Assembly: GCF_000474235.1 (NCBI RefSeq)
Contig: NZ_BATA01000020.1
Location: 1 to 35,179, forward strand
Direction: 5' to 3'
DNA: 35,179 nucleotides
DNA from: Halarchaeum acidiphilum MH1-52-1
GTDB lineage: Archaea; Halobacteriota; Halobacteria; Halobacteriales; Halobacteriaceae
Position numbers and translations under genes: made by a program. The notes under the pieces were generated by a model. That model saw only the letters and a list, made by a program, of their open reading frames with translations. It made no database searches and was not told where the DNA came from. Position 1 is the stretch's first letter. The number at the start of each line of letters is the position of its first letter. Shown piece by piece: positions 26,248-33,827 of this stretch.

Positions 26248-26255
26248 GGAAAAGC
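26248..26255 (-). promoter_or_regulatory. T-tract promoter of the corA unit, also behind the lipoprotein gene
   Basis: Read on the minus strand, GCTTTTCC lies 20 bases after the lipoprotein stop and about 24-31 bases before the ATG at 26224. It could act both as terminator for the first and TATA element for the second. Confidence 0.4.
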
Positions 26256-26274
26256 GTTCCGTCGCGCTCGCTCC

Positions 26275-26922
26275 CTAGTCGTCGCCGTCCGCGTGCTCGA
26301 CCCCGTGGATGAGCGTCCGGACGTGCTGGGACTCCGTGTCGTCGATCCGCTGGGGGTAGACGGCGACGGCGAGGACGTAGTCGTCGCCGACCTGCACGCG
26401 CGTCACGTGGACGTAGACGTCCACCGACTGCCCGCCGACGAGTTCGGCCTGCGCGCTGAACTTCCCGACGGTGGTGTTCTGCCCGAGCATCGTCGTCGAG
26501 TAGTTCCCGACGTGCTGGACGTCGTCGATGCTCTGGTAGCGCGACTGGAGCATCATCACGATCCGCTCGCGGGAGTAGTCGCCGATCGGATTGAACGACT
26601 TCCCGAGGACGTCCACCTGCGGCGTGGCGACGACGCTGAACACCGCGGCGCGCTGCGAGCCCAGCGGCCCGAGGTCGATCGCGCGGTCGTACTGCGCGAT
26701 CCAGTTCGTCACCGTCACCGTCTTCGACTGGCCGGCCGCGCTGACGTTTCGGGTGATCACGGACTGGTTCACCGACTGTTCCTGATAGTGCGTCTCGGAG
26801 AGCGTCTGCTCGCCGACCGTGGCCTTCTTCGCGCTGAACGTCACCGGCCCGGAGAGCATCGAACACCCCGCGAACGAGACGAGCAACAGGACTCCCGCGA
26901 CCGCGAAGAGTCGTCGTCGCAT
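26275..26922 (-). CDS. Haloarchaeal lipoprotein (DUF6517-like)
   Basis: A 215-residue secreted lipoprotein. The signal peptide MRRRLFAVAGVLLLVSFAGC ends in a lipobox FAGC with the lipid-carrying cysteine at residue 20. The twin RRR suggests Sec or Tat export, but a full Tat motif is absent. The mature part is a beta-rich domain with THYQEQSVNQSV, then a membrane-free body with several N-glycosylation sites. The pattern recalls the haloarchaeal DUF6517 family, an assignment from memory. The function is unknown. It would sit on the outer face of the membrane. Confidence 0.75.
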   Translation of the reverse strand: MRRRLFAVAGVLLLVSFAGCSMLSGPVTFSAKKATVGEQTLSETHYQEQSVNQSVITRNVSAAGQSKTVTVTNWIAQYDRAIDLGPLGSQRAAVFSVVATPQVDVLGKSFNPIGDYSRERIVMMLQSRYQSIDDVQHVGNYSTTMLGQNTTVGKFSAQAELVGGQSVDVYVHVTRVQVGDDYVLAVAVYPQRIDDTESQHVRTLIHGVEHADGDD

Positions 26923-26950
26923 CTCTGCGCCGACCTACACTGCTCTCCGG

Positions 26951-26956
26951 AAAAAA
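26951..26956 (-). terminator. T6 tract after cysS, also positioned as lipoprotein promoter
   Basis: On the minus strand GTCTTTTTTCC begins about 12 bases after the cysS stop (26968), the right place for an oligo-T terminator. It also lies 29-34 bases before the lipoprotein ATG at 26922, near TATA spacing. Confidence 0.5.
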
Positions 26957-26967
26957 GACACCGGCCG

Positions 26968-28446
26968 TCAGAGCCGATACGTCGGTCCGTTGTCAGTATC
27001 TTCGACCGTCACGTCGAGCGCCTCTAGCTCGTCCCGAAGCCGGTCTGCGCGCTCGTACTCGCCCGCCTCCCGCGCGTCCTCCCTGAGATCTAACACGAGT
27101 TCGACGAGGTCCTCGGTGAGCGTGACGTCGCCGCCCGCCTCGCCGCCGAAGGAGAAGCCGAGGACGCCGCCACCGTACGTCTCGAACGTCTCGACGGCCG
27201 ACTTGAGACCGCGATAGTCGTACGCGTCGCGCTCCGCGAGATGGACGTTGACAGCGGAGACGAGATCGGAGAGCGCGCTCAGCGCCTCGCGGGTGTTGAA
27301 GTCGTCGTTCATCGCCGCCTCGAAGTCCGCGGCGACGGCGTCGCACGCCGCGCGGAGATCGCCGTCCTCGACCTTCGTGTGGGCGTCGACGCCGTCCAGC
27401 GCGGCGACGGCGTCGTCGTAACACCGCGAGAGGCGCCCCCAGCGCTCGACCGCCTCGTCGATGGCTTCCTCCGAGTACGTCTGCCGGCTGTTGTAGGTCC
27501 CCGAGACCATGAAGAGCCGGAGGGCGTCCGCGCCGTACTCCGCGACGGCGTCCGTGACGGTGACGAAGTTGCCGAGGCTCGAACTCATCTTCTCCTCGTC
27601 CATCTCGAAGAGCGCGCAGTGGAGCCAGTAGTTCGCGAACGTGTGTCCGGTCGCGGCCTCCGACTGGGCGATCTCGTTTTCGTGGTGCGGGAAGACGAGG
27701 TCGCGCCCGCCGACGTGGATGTCGAGCGTCTCGCCGAGGTGCGCCATGCTCATCGCCGAGCACTCGATGTGCCAGCCGGGCCGACCCTCGCCCCACGGCG
27801 ACTCCCACGTCTGGCCCTCGGGGTGGGCGGGCGTCCCCGGGTGGTCGCGGCCGCGGTGGTCGGCGATCGCGTCCGCGTCGACCCCCCCGGCCTTCCAGAG
27901 CGCGAAATCCGCGGGGTGGCGCTTCTCCGAACGCTCCTCGGGATCCCCCTGCTCCTCGATGCTCTCCAACCGCTGATTCGAGAGCGTCCCGTACTCCTCG
28001 AAGGTCGTGACGTCGAAGTAGACGGAGCCGTTGGACTCGTAGGCGTGGCCGGTCTCCACCAGCGTCTCCACGAGGTCGATGATCTCGGGGATGTGCTCGG
28101 AGACGCGCGGGCGGACCTCGGTGCGTTCGAGGTTCAGCGCGCGCATCGAGTCGAGGATCTCGCCGATGTAGTGCTCTGCGACCTCGTTCTCGTCGTCGCC
28201 GTCGCGTCCGACGCGCGCGACGATCTTCTCGTTCACGTCCGTGAGGTTCTCGACGTGATGGACGTCGTACCCCGAGAACCGGAGCCACCGACTCATCACG
28301 TCGACGTGGACCCACGAGCGGGCGTGTCCGAGGTGCGGGGGGTCCGAGGTCGTCAGCCCGCAGTAGTAGAGGCGGACGTCGTCGGGGTCCTCGGGGACGA
28401 ACTCCTCGGTCTCGCCGGAGAGCGTGTTGTGCACGCGCAGCGTCAT
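26968..28446 (-). CDS. cysS: Cysteinyl-tRNA synthetase
   Basis: The 492-residue class I synthetase charges tRNA-Cys with cysteine. The zinc-binding Cys29 and the HLGH ATP motif (residues 38-41) lie in YYCGLTTSDPPHLGHARSW. The second zinc ligands are in GWHIECSAM (Cys229) and PHHENE (His254-Glu256 region). The catalytic loop is KMSSS (286-290), a variant of KMSKS seen in other CysRS. The C-terminal half is helical with the anticodon-binding end. The ATG at 28446 follows directly on a 7-base inverted repeat. Length and motifs are complete, so the gene should be functional. Confidence 0.97.
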   Translation of the reverse strand: MTLRVHNTLSGETEEFVPEDPDDVRLYYCGLTTSDPPHLGHARSWVHVDVMSRWLRFSGYDVHHVENLTDVNEKIVARVGRDGDDENEVAEHYIGEILDSMRALNLERTEVRPRVSEHIPEIIDLVETLVETGHAYESNGSVYFDVTTFEEYGTLSNQRLESIEEQGDPEERSEKRHPADFALWKAGGVDADAIADHRGRDHPGTPAHPEGQTWESPWGEGRPGWHIECSAMSMAHLGETLDIHVGGRDLVFPHHENEIAQSEAATGHTFANYWLHCALFEMDEEKMSSSLGNFVTVTDAVAEYGADALRLFMVSGTYNSRQTYSEEAIDEAVERWGRLSRCYDDAVAALDGVDAHTKVEDGDLRAACDAVAADFEAAMNDDFNTREALSALSDLVSAVNVHLAERDAYDYRGLKSAVETFETYGGGVLGFSFGGEAGGDVTLTEDLVELVLDLREDAREAGEYERADRLRDELEALDVTVEDTDNGPTYRL

Positions 28447-28482
28447 GGTCGCCGGATAGGGCGACCCCGGTGGTTAAACCAT
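28447..28482 (-). promoter_or_regulatory. cysS promoter with inverted repeat at the start site
   Basis: A perfect inverted repeat GGTCGCC (28447-28453), 6 bases, GGCGACC (28460-28466) touches the cysS start codon. The TATA-like GGTTTAACC (about 28473-28481) lies just upstream on the minus strand. The predicted transcription start falls inside the repeat, so it could be an operator or the first hairpin of the mRNA. Confidence 0.45.
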
Positions 28483-28519
28483 CGCTCTCTCCCGCGGGTG
28501 ACGCGAGCCGCATCCCCGT

Positions 28520-29017
28520 TCACGTCGGCACGTCGTCGAGCGCGGCCTCCACCGCACGCAGGGCGTCGGGACCGTCGCGGCGCGCCACGACGACGAGCAG
28601 GCCGTCGCCCGCGACGCCCGCCGCCTCGACGGCCACGTCGGACACGTCGAATCGATCGAGGACCGCCCCGAGCGCCGCCGCGTCAACGTCACCGACGGCG
28701 AGCACGCCCGTCAGCGTGCCCTCGCCGGCCCCGAAGCCGACGCCGTTGACGGTGAGGAGGGCGTCGCCACCCGCGTCGGTGCGCCCCAGTCCGCTCTCCA
28801 CCGTGACGCGGACGTCCCGTGCCTCCGTCCCGTATCCATCGAGGTCGTCCGCGTATCGGCGCAGCGCCGTCGCCGCCGCCTCGACGTCGTCCTCCCCTCC
28901 GAGTCCGAGGAAGCGGGCCGCGGCCGCGTGGTTCACGACGCCGGCGCGCAGCGCCGTCACGAGGAACGGGTGATCGCGCAGCGCCGCTCTCGCGCTCTCC
29001 GCGAGCGTCTCCGTCAT
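28520..29017 (-). CDS. Haloarchaeal conserved protein (DUF7523-like), unknown function
   Basis: A 165-residue cytoplasmic protein. The first part has a helix-turn-helix look (RDHPFLVTALRAGVVNHAAAARFLGL), then helices EDDVEAAATALRRYADDL. A beta/alpha C-terminal region (VTVESGLGR and VLAVGDVDAAALGAVLDRFDV) resembles an ACT-like small-molecule sensor. I start at ATG 29017; the longer upstream frame is not conserved in style. The family name is from memory and tentative. It is divergent from cbiX and may be a sensor or regulator, but this is not established. Confidence 0.7.
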   Translation of the reverse strand: MTETLAESARAALRDHPFLVTALRAGVVNHAAAARFLGLGGEDDVEAAATALRRYADDLDGYGTEARDVRVTVESGLGRTDAGGDALLTVNGVGFGAGEGTLTGVLAVGDVDAAALGAVLDRFDVSDVAVEAAGVAGDGLLVVVARRDGPDALRAVEAALDDVPT

Positions 29018-29104
29018 ATCCGCGAACAGGTCGGGCGGGAGGTTAACCGTTCGTGATACGCCCGCGTCGGGGCGGGAACAGACGGTGGCCCTAAGGTCGG
29101 GGCG

Positions 29105-29114
29105 CGCGTACGCG
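29105..29114. promoter_or_regulatory. CGCGTACGCG palindrome before cbiX
   Basis: A perfect 10-base palindrome lies 7-16 bases before the cbiX ATG, downstream of the possible TATA-like CCTAAGG (about 29091-29097). In GC-rich DNA such a palindrome can arise by chance. Confidence 0.25.
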
Positions 29115-29120
29115 TGAGCG

Positions 29121-29999
29121 ATGCAGGCGCTCGTCATTGTCGCGCACGGCTCGCACCTCAATCCGGGAGCGAGCGAACCGACGTTCGCACACGCCGACAC
29201 GATCCGCGCGACCGGCGCGTTCGACGAGGTGCGCGAGTCATTCTGGAAGGAGGAGCCGTCGTTTCGCGAGGTGCTTCGCACCCTCGACTCCGAGGCGGTG
29301 TACGTCGTCCCGCTGTTCGTCTCCGAGGGCTACTTCACCGAGCGCGTCATCCCGCGCGAACTCCGCCTCGACGGATGGGACGTCGAGGACTGGGACTCCG
29401 ACGGCACCGACGCCGATCACGTCGCGCTCGACGCGGCCGACGTCGAGAAGACCGTCCACTACTGCGGTCCCGTCGGCACGCACGACGCGATGAGCGACGT
29501 CATCGTCGAGCGCGCACGCTCGATCACCGGCCGCGATGACCTCACCGACTTCGGTCTCGCCGTCGTCGGCCACGGCACCGAGCGCAACGAGAACTCCGCG
29601 AAGGCGATCCACCACCACGCCGATCGGCTCCGACAGAGCGGTCTCTTCGCGGCGGTGGGGGCGGTGTTCATGGACGAGGAACCCGCGGTCGACGACGTCG
29701 CGACCCGCTTCGAAACGGACGACGTCGTCGTCGTCCCGCTGTTCGTCGCCGACGGCTACCACACGCGCGAGGACATCCCGGAGGACGTGGGTCTCACAGA
29801 GGACTACCGCGAGGGATACGACGTCCCGACGGCCGTGGACGACGTCCGCATCTGGTACGCGGGCGCTGTCGGCACCGAACCGCTCGTCGCCGACGTCATC
29901 CTCGAACGCGCGGCCGACGCGGGCGCGGACGTCGCGGCGGCCATCGAGACCGTCCGCGAGCGGACGCGGACCGACGCCGACGCGACCGCGGGGGACTGA
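29121..29999 (+). CDS. CbiX-type sirohydrochlorin chelatase, two-domain
   Basis: A 292-residue protein with two CbiX domains in tandem. The first begins MQALVIVAHGSHLNPGAS (His9), the second near residue 145 with LAVVGHGTERNENSAKAI (His151). Each has a downstream VPLFVSEGYFTER or VPLFVADGYHTRED motif. CbiX proteins insert cobalt (or nickel or iron) into sirohydrochlorin-type rings for cobalamin or heme-like cofactors; the motif histidines bind the metal. The stop lies two bases before the DR2241-like gene, so they form a pair. Which metal is used, and whether both domains work, cannot be read from sequence. Confidence 0.9.
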   Translation: MQALVIVAHGSHLNPGASEPTFAHADTIRATGAFDEVRESFWKEEPSFREVLRTLDSEAVYVVPLFVSEGYFTERVIPRELRLDGWDVEDWDSDGTDADHVALDAADVEKTVHYCGPVGTHDAMSDVIVERARSITGRDDLTDFGLAVVGHGTERNENSAKAIHHHADRLRQSGLFAAVGAVFMDEEPAVDDVATRFETDDVVVVPLFVADGYHTREDIPEDVGLTEDYREGYDVPTAVDDVRIWYAGAVGTEPLVADVILERAADAGADVAAAIETVRERTRTDADATAGD

Positions 30000-30001
30000 C
30001 G

Positions 30002-31138
30002 ATGGCGAGCGACGTCGCCGCCCTGCTGGACGCGGCCGCGGACGGCATCGACTTCGACGGACTCGTCGTCGAGGACACCACCTACGGCTATCGCTTCGAG
30101 ACGCCCGATGTCTCCGAGCGCGGCATCGACGCGAGCGAACTCGCCGCGCTCGCCGACGGCGACCCCTACGTCGCGAACTGGCGATACTGGGCGGAGACCG
30201 TCGGCGGCCGCGGCACCGCACGTCGGGCCTTCCTCCGGTGGATCGAAGGCGCGGGCGACGGCGCCGACGGGGACGGAGGCGGTGACGACAGCCGATGTGA
30301 CGACAGCCGATGTGACGACGCGGACGGAAGCGAGCGTGGCGACGATCCGCGCCGCCGCCTCGCCGACCTCCGCGACGGCGGCCGTATTCGTGCGTGGGGC
30401 GAACTCCGACTGCGCGTCCGACTCACTGATGCGGGAGCCGAGCGCGTCTACGACGTCCGCCACCGCGACGACGCGGACGCCGATCCCCGAGACCTCGACG
30501 ACCACCGCGACCCGCTCGACGCCCGCGACCTCGTCAAGTACGACGATGACGGTCGGTATCGGCCGCTCTCGACCGCGCCCTCGCTCCCGCACGGGTGGCG
30601 CTTCGTCGGTCTCGACGGCGACGCGCTCGTCGACACCGTGGACTTCGTCTATCCGGCGACGGTGGCCAACTGGCACCGCGAGCGCGAGGGCCGACTCGAC
30701 GTCACGCACTGGCGCGAGACCGCGGCGCGACAGACCGGCATCTACGATCTCGTCTCCGACCTCCCGACCGACGCGCTCGCGTGGGCCACCGAGGCCTGCT
30801 GCGCGGACAGCCAGTGCCTGAAGCGCCGCGCGTGGGACCACGACGCCGAGACCGAACTCGACGTCCCGCGCGGCGACGGCGAGTTCCCCTGTCGCGAACC
30901 CTGCTCGCTCTTCATCGCCGCGGCGCGCGAGTTCACGCAGCTCGAAGGCGAACCCGAGGAGACGTACGACCTCCGCCTCACGGAGAGAGAGTTCGATCAG
31001 CTCGGCGAGCTCGTCGACGCCGTCGCGGACGACCGACTCGACGAGATCCGCGAAGCCGACTTCGACGAGGGAGCGAACCGCTATCGGGCGCGCTACCTCC
31101 GCGCGAAACGCGGCGCCGACCTCGGCGTCGAGCGCTAG
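30002..31138 (+). CDS. DR2241-like protein with cysteine cluster (putative 4Fe-4S)
   Basis: A 378-residue protein. In the C-terminal half Cys266, Cys267, Cys272, Cys297 and Cys301 (EACCADSQC and PCREPCS) form a probable [4Fe-4S] or metal site. The family takes its name from DR2241 of Deinococcus, where a related domain is associated with CbiX. Here it is encoded two bases after a two-domain CbiX, so joint action in cobalamin or tetrapyrrole metal handling is likely. Residues about 83-110 are a Gly/Asp-rich insert with two extra cysteines made by a tandem repeat. There is no signal peptide; it is cytoplasmic. The stop shares CTAG with the next gene. Confidence 0.75.
   Translation: MASDVAALLDAAADGIDFDGLVVEDTTYGYRFETPDVSERGIDASELAALADGDPYVANWRYWAETVGGRGTARRAFLRWIEGAGDGADGDGGGDDSRCDDSRCDDADGSERGDDPRRRLADLRDGGRIRAWGELRLRVRLTDAGAERVYDVRHRDDADADPRDLDDHRDPLDARDLVKYDDDGRYRPLSTAPSLPHGWRFVGLDGDALVDTVDFVYPATVANWHREREGRLDVTHWRETAARQTGIYDLVSDLPTDALAWATEACCADSQCLKRRAWDHDAETELDVPRGDGEFPCREPCSLFIAAAREFTQLEGEPEETYDLRLTEREFDQLGELVDAVADDRLDEIREADFDEGANRYRARYLRAKRGADLGVER
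30282..30319 (+). repeat. 15-base tandem repeat in the DR2241-like gene
   Basis: GTGACGACAGCCGAT occurs exactly at 30282-30296 and 30297-30311, and its first eight bases again at 30312-30319. It encodes a D-D-S-R-C type block (Cys99 and Cys104). The repeat is in frame, so its number could change without breaking the gene. Confidence 0.85.
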
Positions 31139-31683
31139 CGGAGCGCGTACCACGCGAGCGCACCGCAGACGACCGCGAACGCGGCCACCACGGCACCGAC
31201 GAGTTCGCCGACGAAGAGGACGGCGAGCACCGCACAGACGAGACCGACGACCGCGACGGCGGCCGGGGCGAACGTCCGCAGTCCCGGCCCGTCCGCGTCG
31301 TCGTCACGCGTCGGGACCTCGCCGAGCGACTCGTCGACGTCGACGGTGTTCGGCGTCTCGCGCTCGACGATCCGGACGGGGACGTCGAGGCGCTCGGCGC
31401 CGTAGCCGGCGGTGATTTGGAGCGTGCCCTCGACGGGTCGCGGCCCCGGATCCCCGATGGAGACGGCGATGCGCTCGCGCGACTCCGGCGGCACGTAGTA
31501 GTTGCCGTCGACGAGAGTCGCGACCCGCGAGAGATCATCATCGGTGCGGACGTGGACGTGGCTCCCGGCGCCGTGATTGACGACCTCGACGTCGAACGAC
31601 CCATCGGTCTCGAAGGGGACGGGCGACGCATTGAGCGCGTGCGCGTGGTCGCCGTTCAGGTCGACCGTGAGCGTCAGGGGCAC
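31135..31683 (-). CDS. Membrane-anchored protein (DUF7524-like), unknown function
   Basis: A 182-residue protein starting at GTG 31683. The first 120 residues form a beta-rich domain (LTLTVDLNGDHAHALNAS, then FDVEVVNHGAGSHVHV). Two closely packed hydrophobic helices close the protein (about 135-155 and 158-178), ending WYALR. There is no N-terminal signal peptide, so the beta domain may stay inside the cell and be tethered. The TATA-like CTTTTTGCC is about 30 bases upstream, consistent with a leaderless GTG start. The family name is tentative. The stop shares CTAG with the DR2241-like gene. Confidence 0.7.
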   Translation of the reverse strand: MPLTLTVDLNGDHAHALNASPVPFETDGSFDVEVVNHGAGSHVHVRTDDDLSRVATLVDGNYYVPPESRERIAVSIGDPGPRPVEGTLQITAGYGAERLDVPVRIVERETPNTVDVDESLGEVPTRDDDADGPGLRTFAPAAVAVVGLVCAVLAVLFVGELVGAVVAAFAVVCGALAWYALR

Positions 31684-31713
31684 GTTCTGACGGGGGAGAC
31701 GACGGCCGACGGC

Positions 31714-31718
31714 AAAAA
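31714..31718 (-). terminator. T5 tract after trm112, also positioned as promoter of next gene
   Basis: On the minus strand GCTTTTTGCC lies 21 bases after the trm112 stop and about 31 bases before the GTG at 31683. It can act as terminator of trm112 and as TATA element of the following gene. Confidence 0.4.
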
Positions 31719-31738
31719 GCTTCGTCCCGCTCGGCGGT

Positions 31739-31933
31739 CTACGCCGGGGTCTCTTCGCGCATGTCCGGCGGCAGGAGGTTCGGGATACCGTCCTCGATCG
31801 GGTACGTCTCGCCGCAGTCCGCGCACGTCAGCGTTCCGGAGACGACCTCTCCGTCCTCCTCGCTCTCGACGTCGAGGTCGAGGTCGTGCTTGTCGAGCGG
31901 ACAGCAGACGATGTCCATGAGGTCCCGCTTCAT
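31739..31933 (-). CDS. Trm112 family methyltransferase partner protein
   Basis: A 64-residue zinc-binding protein of the Trm112 family. The paired cysteine motifs are CCPLDKHDL (residues 10-18) and CADCGETYPIEDGIPNLLPP (37-56), the pattern seen in archaeal Trm112. In Haloferax, Trm112 activates several methyltransferases acting on tRNA, rRNA or proteins by forming heterodimers. It starts at ATG 31933; a CTTTTGGG element about 24-31 bases upstream fits as TATA box. Its partners are not encoded nearby. Length and the hydrophobic IPNLLP end match the family well. Confidence 0.88.
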   Translation of the reverse strand: MKRDLMDIVCCPLDKHDLDLDVESEEDGEVVSGTLTCADCGETYPIEDGIPNLLPPDMREETPA

Positions 31934-32234
31934 GAATCATGGATGGGCGGCGGCCACCCAAAAGCGTGCGGGTTCCGCCCGACCTTTTGCTGCGCTTGGC
32001 GCGCGGAGCGTGTCAGCGCTGGCAAAAGCCCGACCAAAAGCCCGGCGCTCCCCCTAACGGGGTCGCTTGGGCCTCGCGCTGGCGCGCGAGTGAGTCGTGC
32101 GATCCACGCGAACGACCGCGGGAGCGAGTGTGGATCAGTTGGAACCCCGTTCTCACGCGACGATCGGATCCTTCGGACCACTCGTCGCGCGAACACGGAC
32201 CACGTGGGTTGTTCGGCCGACTGCTCGGCGTCGC
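31934..32234. other. Non-coding stretch between trm112 and purA with hairpins and repeats
   Basis: I see no gene. The segment holds the core CAAAAGC (31959-31965, 32023-32029, 32035-32041) and its inverse CTTTTGC (31984-31990). It also has a hairpin CCCC-TAAC-GGGG (32051-32062) and a 7-base-stem hairpin CTCGCGC-TGGC-GCGCGAG (32073-32090). On the minus strand GGGCTTTTGG and GGGCTTTTGCC are near-identical units 11 bases apart. The box nearest trm112 fits as its TATA element. The rest could be purA mRNA end structure or an unannotated small RNA. Confidence 0.4.
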
Positions 32235-32670
32235 CTATTCCTCGAACGGGTTCGTCCGCACGACCGTCTCCTCGCGGCCGGGACCGACGCCGAGCGCGTA
32301 GGCGGGCACGCCGAGTTCGTCCTCGACGTACTCGACGTAGGCGCGGGCCTCTGCGGGGAGGGCGTCGTAGCCCTCCGCGGCGACGGTCGCGGAGTCGAAC
32401 TCGTCCCAGCCGTCGAAGGTCTCGAAGACGGGCTCGCAGGCCGCCCAGCGCTCCGTCGTCGCGGGTACCGTCTCGACCGTTTCGCCGTCGAGTTCGTAGG
32501 CGTCGCCGGCCTTCACTTCGTCGAGGCCGGCGAGCACGTCGAGGTGATTGATGACGACGCCCGAGAAGCCGTTCGCGCGCGTCGAGTGGCGCAGCATCGG
32601 GAGATCGAGCCACCCGACGCGGCGCGGGCGGCCCGTGACGGTGCCGTACTCGCCGCCCTCGTCGCGGATG

Positions 32671-32678
32671 TAGGCGCG
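32671..32678 (-). other. Frameshift point 2 in purA
   Basis: On the coding strand GAG CTC GCG CCT reads out of frame. One more G (GCG GCC TAC ATC) gives ELAAYIRDEGGEYG, which continues the conserved sequence. It is a single-base deletion. Confidence 0.75.
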
Positions 32679-33261
32679 AGCTCCTCGTCGCGACCCTCGC
32701 CCTTCGTGTAGCCGGGCGTGTCGCCCTCGACGCCACCGAGTTCGGTGGGGAGCGGCCCGCTCCCGACGCGCGTGAGGTAGCCCTTGACGATGCCGACGAC
32801 GTCGCCCCCGCCGACGACGCTCGGACCGAGACCGGTGCCCGTCGCCGCGCCGCCCGCGGTCGGGTTCGAGGACGTGACGTAGGGGTAGTTGCCGTGGTCG
32901 ATGTCGATGAGGGTGCCCTGTGCGCCCTCGAACATGACGTTCGCGTCCCGGTCGAGTTCGTCCGCGAGGAAGTCCCCCGCGTTCACGAGCATGCCTTCCT
33001 CGACGAGGCGCTCGGCGTACTCGCTGTACTCCTCGTAGAGCGCGTCGACGTCGAACGCCTCGTCCGTCTCGACGCCGAAGACGTCCTCGGCGAGCGCGCG
33101 CTTCTGCGGGACGACGTACTCGAGCTTCTCGCGGAGCACCTCGTCGTCCTCGAGGTCGCCGACGCGAATACCGCGACGGCCGGCCTTGTCCTCGTAGGTC
33201 GGGCCGATGCCGCGTCCGGTCGTGCCAACCTCCTCGCCCTCCTCGCTCTTGGCATCCTCCT

Positions 33262-33268
33262 CGATGCG
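33262..33268 (-). other. Frameshift point 1 in purA
   Basis: On the coding strand GTC CTC GAC GCA TCG reads VLDAS and then turns to nonsense. One added base (GAC GCG ATC GAG GAG) restores VLDAIEEDAKSEEG. It is a single-base deletion. Confidence 0.75.
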
Positions 33269-33606
33269 TCGAGGACGCGGTGATACGGGAAGATGACGTG
33301 CGCGCGACGCGCGACGCGAACGTCGGGGTCGAGTCCGCGCTCTCGCAACGCGTCGATCTCCTCGAAGAGCGTGGCGGGATTGACGACGCAGCCGTTGCCG
33401 AGGACGCCGGTCTTGCCGCGGACGGCACCGCTCGGCACGAGGGAGAGCTTGTACTCCTCGCCCTCGTGCACGACGGTGTGGCCGGCGTTGTCGCCGCCCT
33501 GATAGCGGGCGACGACGTCGACGGCGTCGCCGAAGATGTCGACGACGCCGCCTTTGCCCTCGTCGCCCAACTGCGAGCCGACGATGGTGACGGTCATACG
33601 GCGGAC

Positions 33607-33656
33607 GTTTCGCCCCCTCGGTGAAACCCGTTACGGTCCCGATCCCCGAAAATATA
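33607..33656 (-). promoter_or_regulatory. purA promoter with inverted repeat
   Basis: The TATA-like TATATTTTC (about 33648-33656, minus strand) is the best A/T box before purA. Near the predicted start site lies the inverted repeat GTTTC (33607-33611) ... GAAAC (33623-33627), which extends inward to 8 pairs if one G-T pair is allowed. It may be an operator or leader hairpin. Confidence 0.4.
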
Positions 33657-33771
33657 CAGGGTCGTGCGTACGTCTCGGGATCTGACTCGTCTCGCTACCC
33701 ACGAACGACGCCACTATCGCCGGCAGAAAGACGTATATCCTCCCCGTGTGAAACCGCGGTACACGCCCGCA

Positions 33772-33799
33772 TTGTCCGCGCCGTAGGACAACCTTTAAA
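33772..33799 (+). promoter_or_regulatory. Operator-like inverted repeat and TATA box of the winged-helix gene
   Basis: TTGTCC (33772-33777), 8 bases, GGACAA (33786-33791) is a perfect 6-8-6 inverted repeat. The TATA box CTTTAAA (33793-33799) follows at once. The ATG at 33828 is about 29 bases after the TATA box. This is a good candidate for the gene product's own binding site. Confidence 0.5.
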
Positions 33800-33827
33800 C
33801 GCTGGCCACGACAAGTTAACAAATGCC

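Larger units (their letters stand above)
32235..33597 (-). pseudogene. purA: Adenylosuccinate synthetase, interrupted by two frameshifts
   Basis: PurA joins IMP and aspartate using GTP, the first step from IMP to AMP. The start (ATG 33597) gives the GTP-binding loop GSQLGDEGKGGVVD and the catalytic NAGHT motif. The frame breaks near 33265, resumes one base out with EEDAKSEEG, and continues through EGAQGTLIDIDHGNYPYVTSSN. It breaks again near 32674 and finishes with EYGTVTGRPRRVGWLD and RTNPFEE. Adding one base at each point gives 454 residues, a normal length, with no other damage. Because the protein is fully conserved across the breaks and the enzyme is central to purine synthesis, sequence error is more likely than true loss. 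Confidence 0.88.

Noticed and set aside
27241-28749. Plus-strand frame opposite cysS
   Set aside because: It is a shadow of a complete cysteinyl-tRNA synthetase; the composition is repetitive Val/Asp/Arg.
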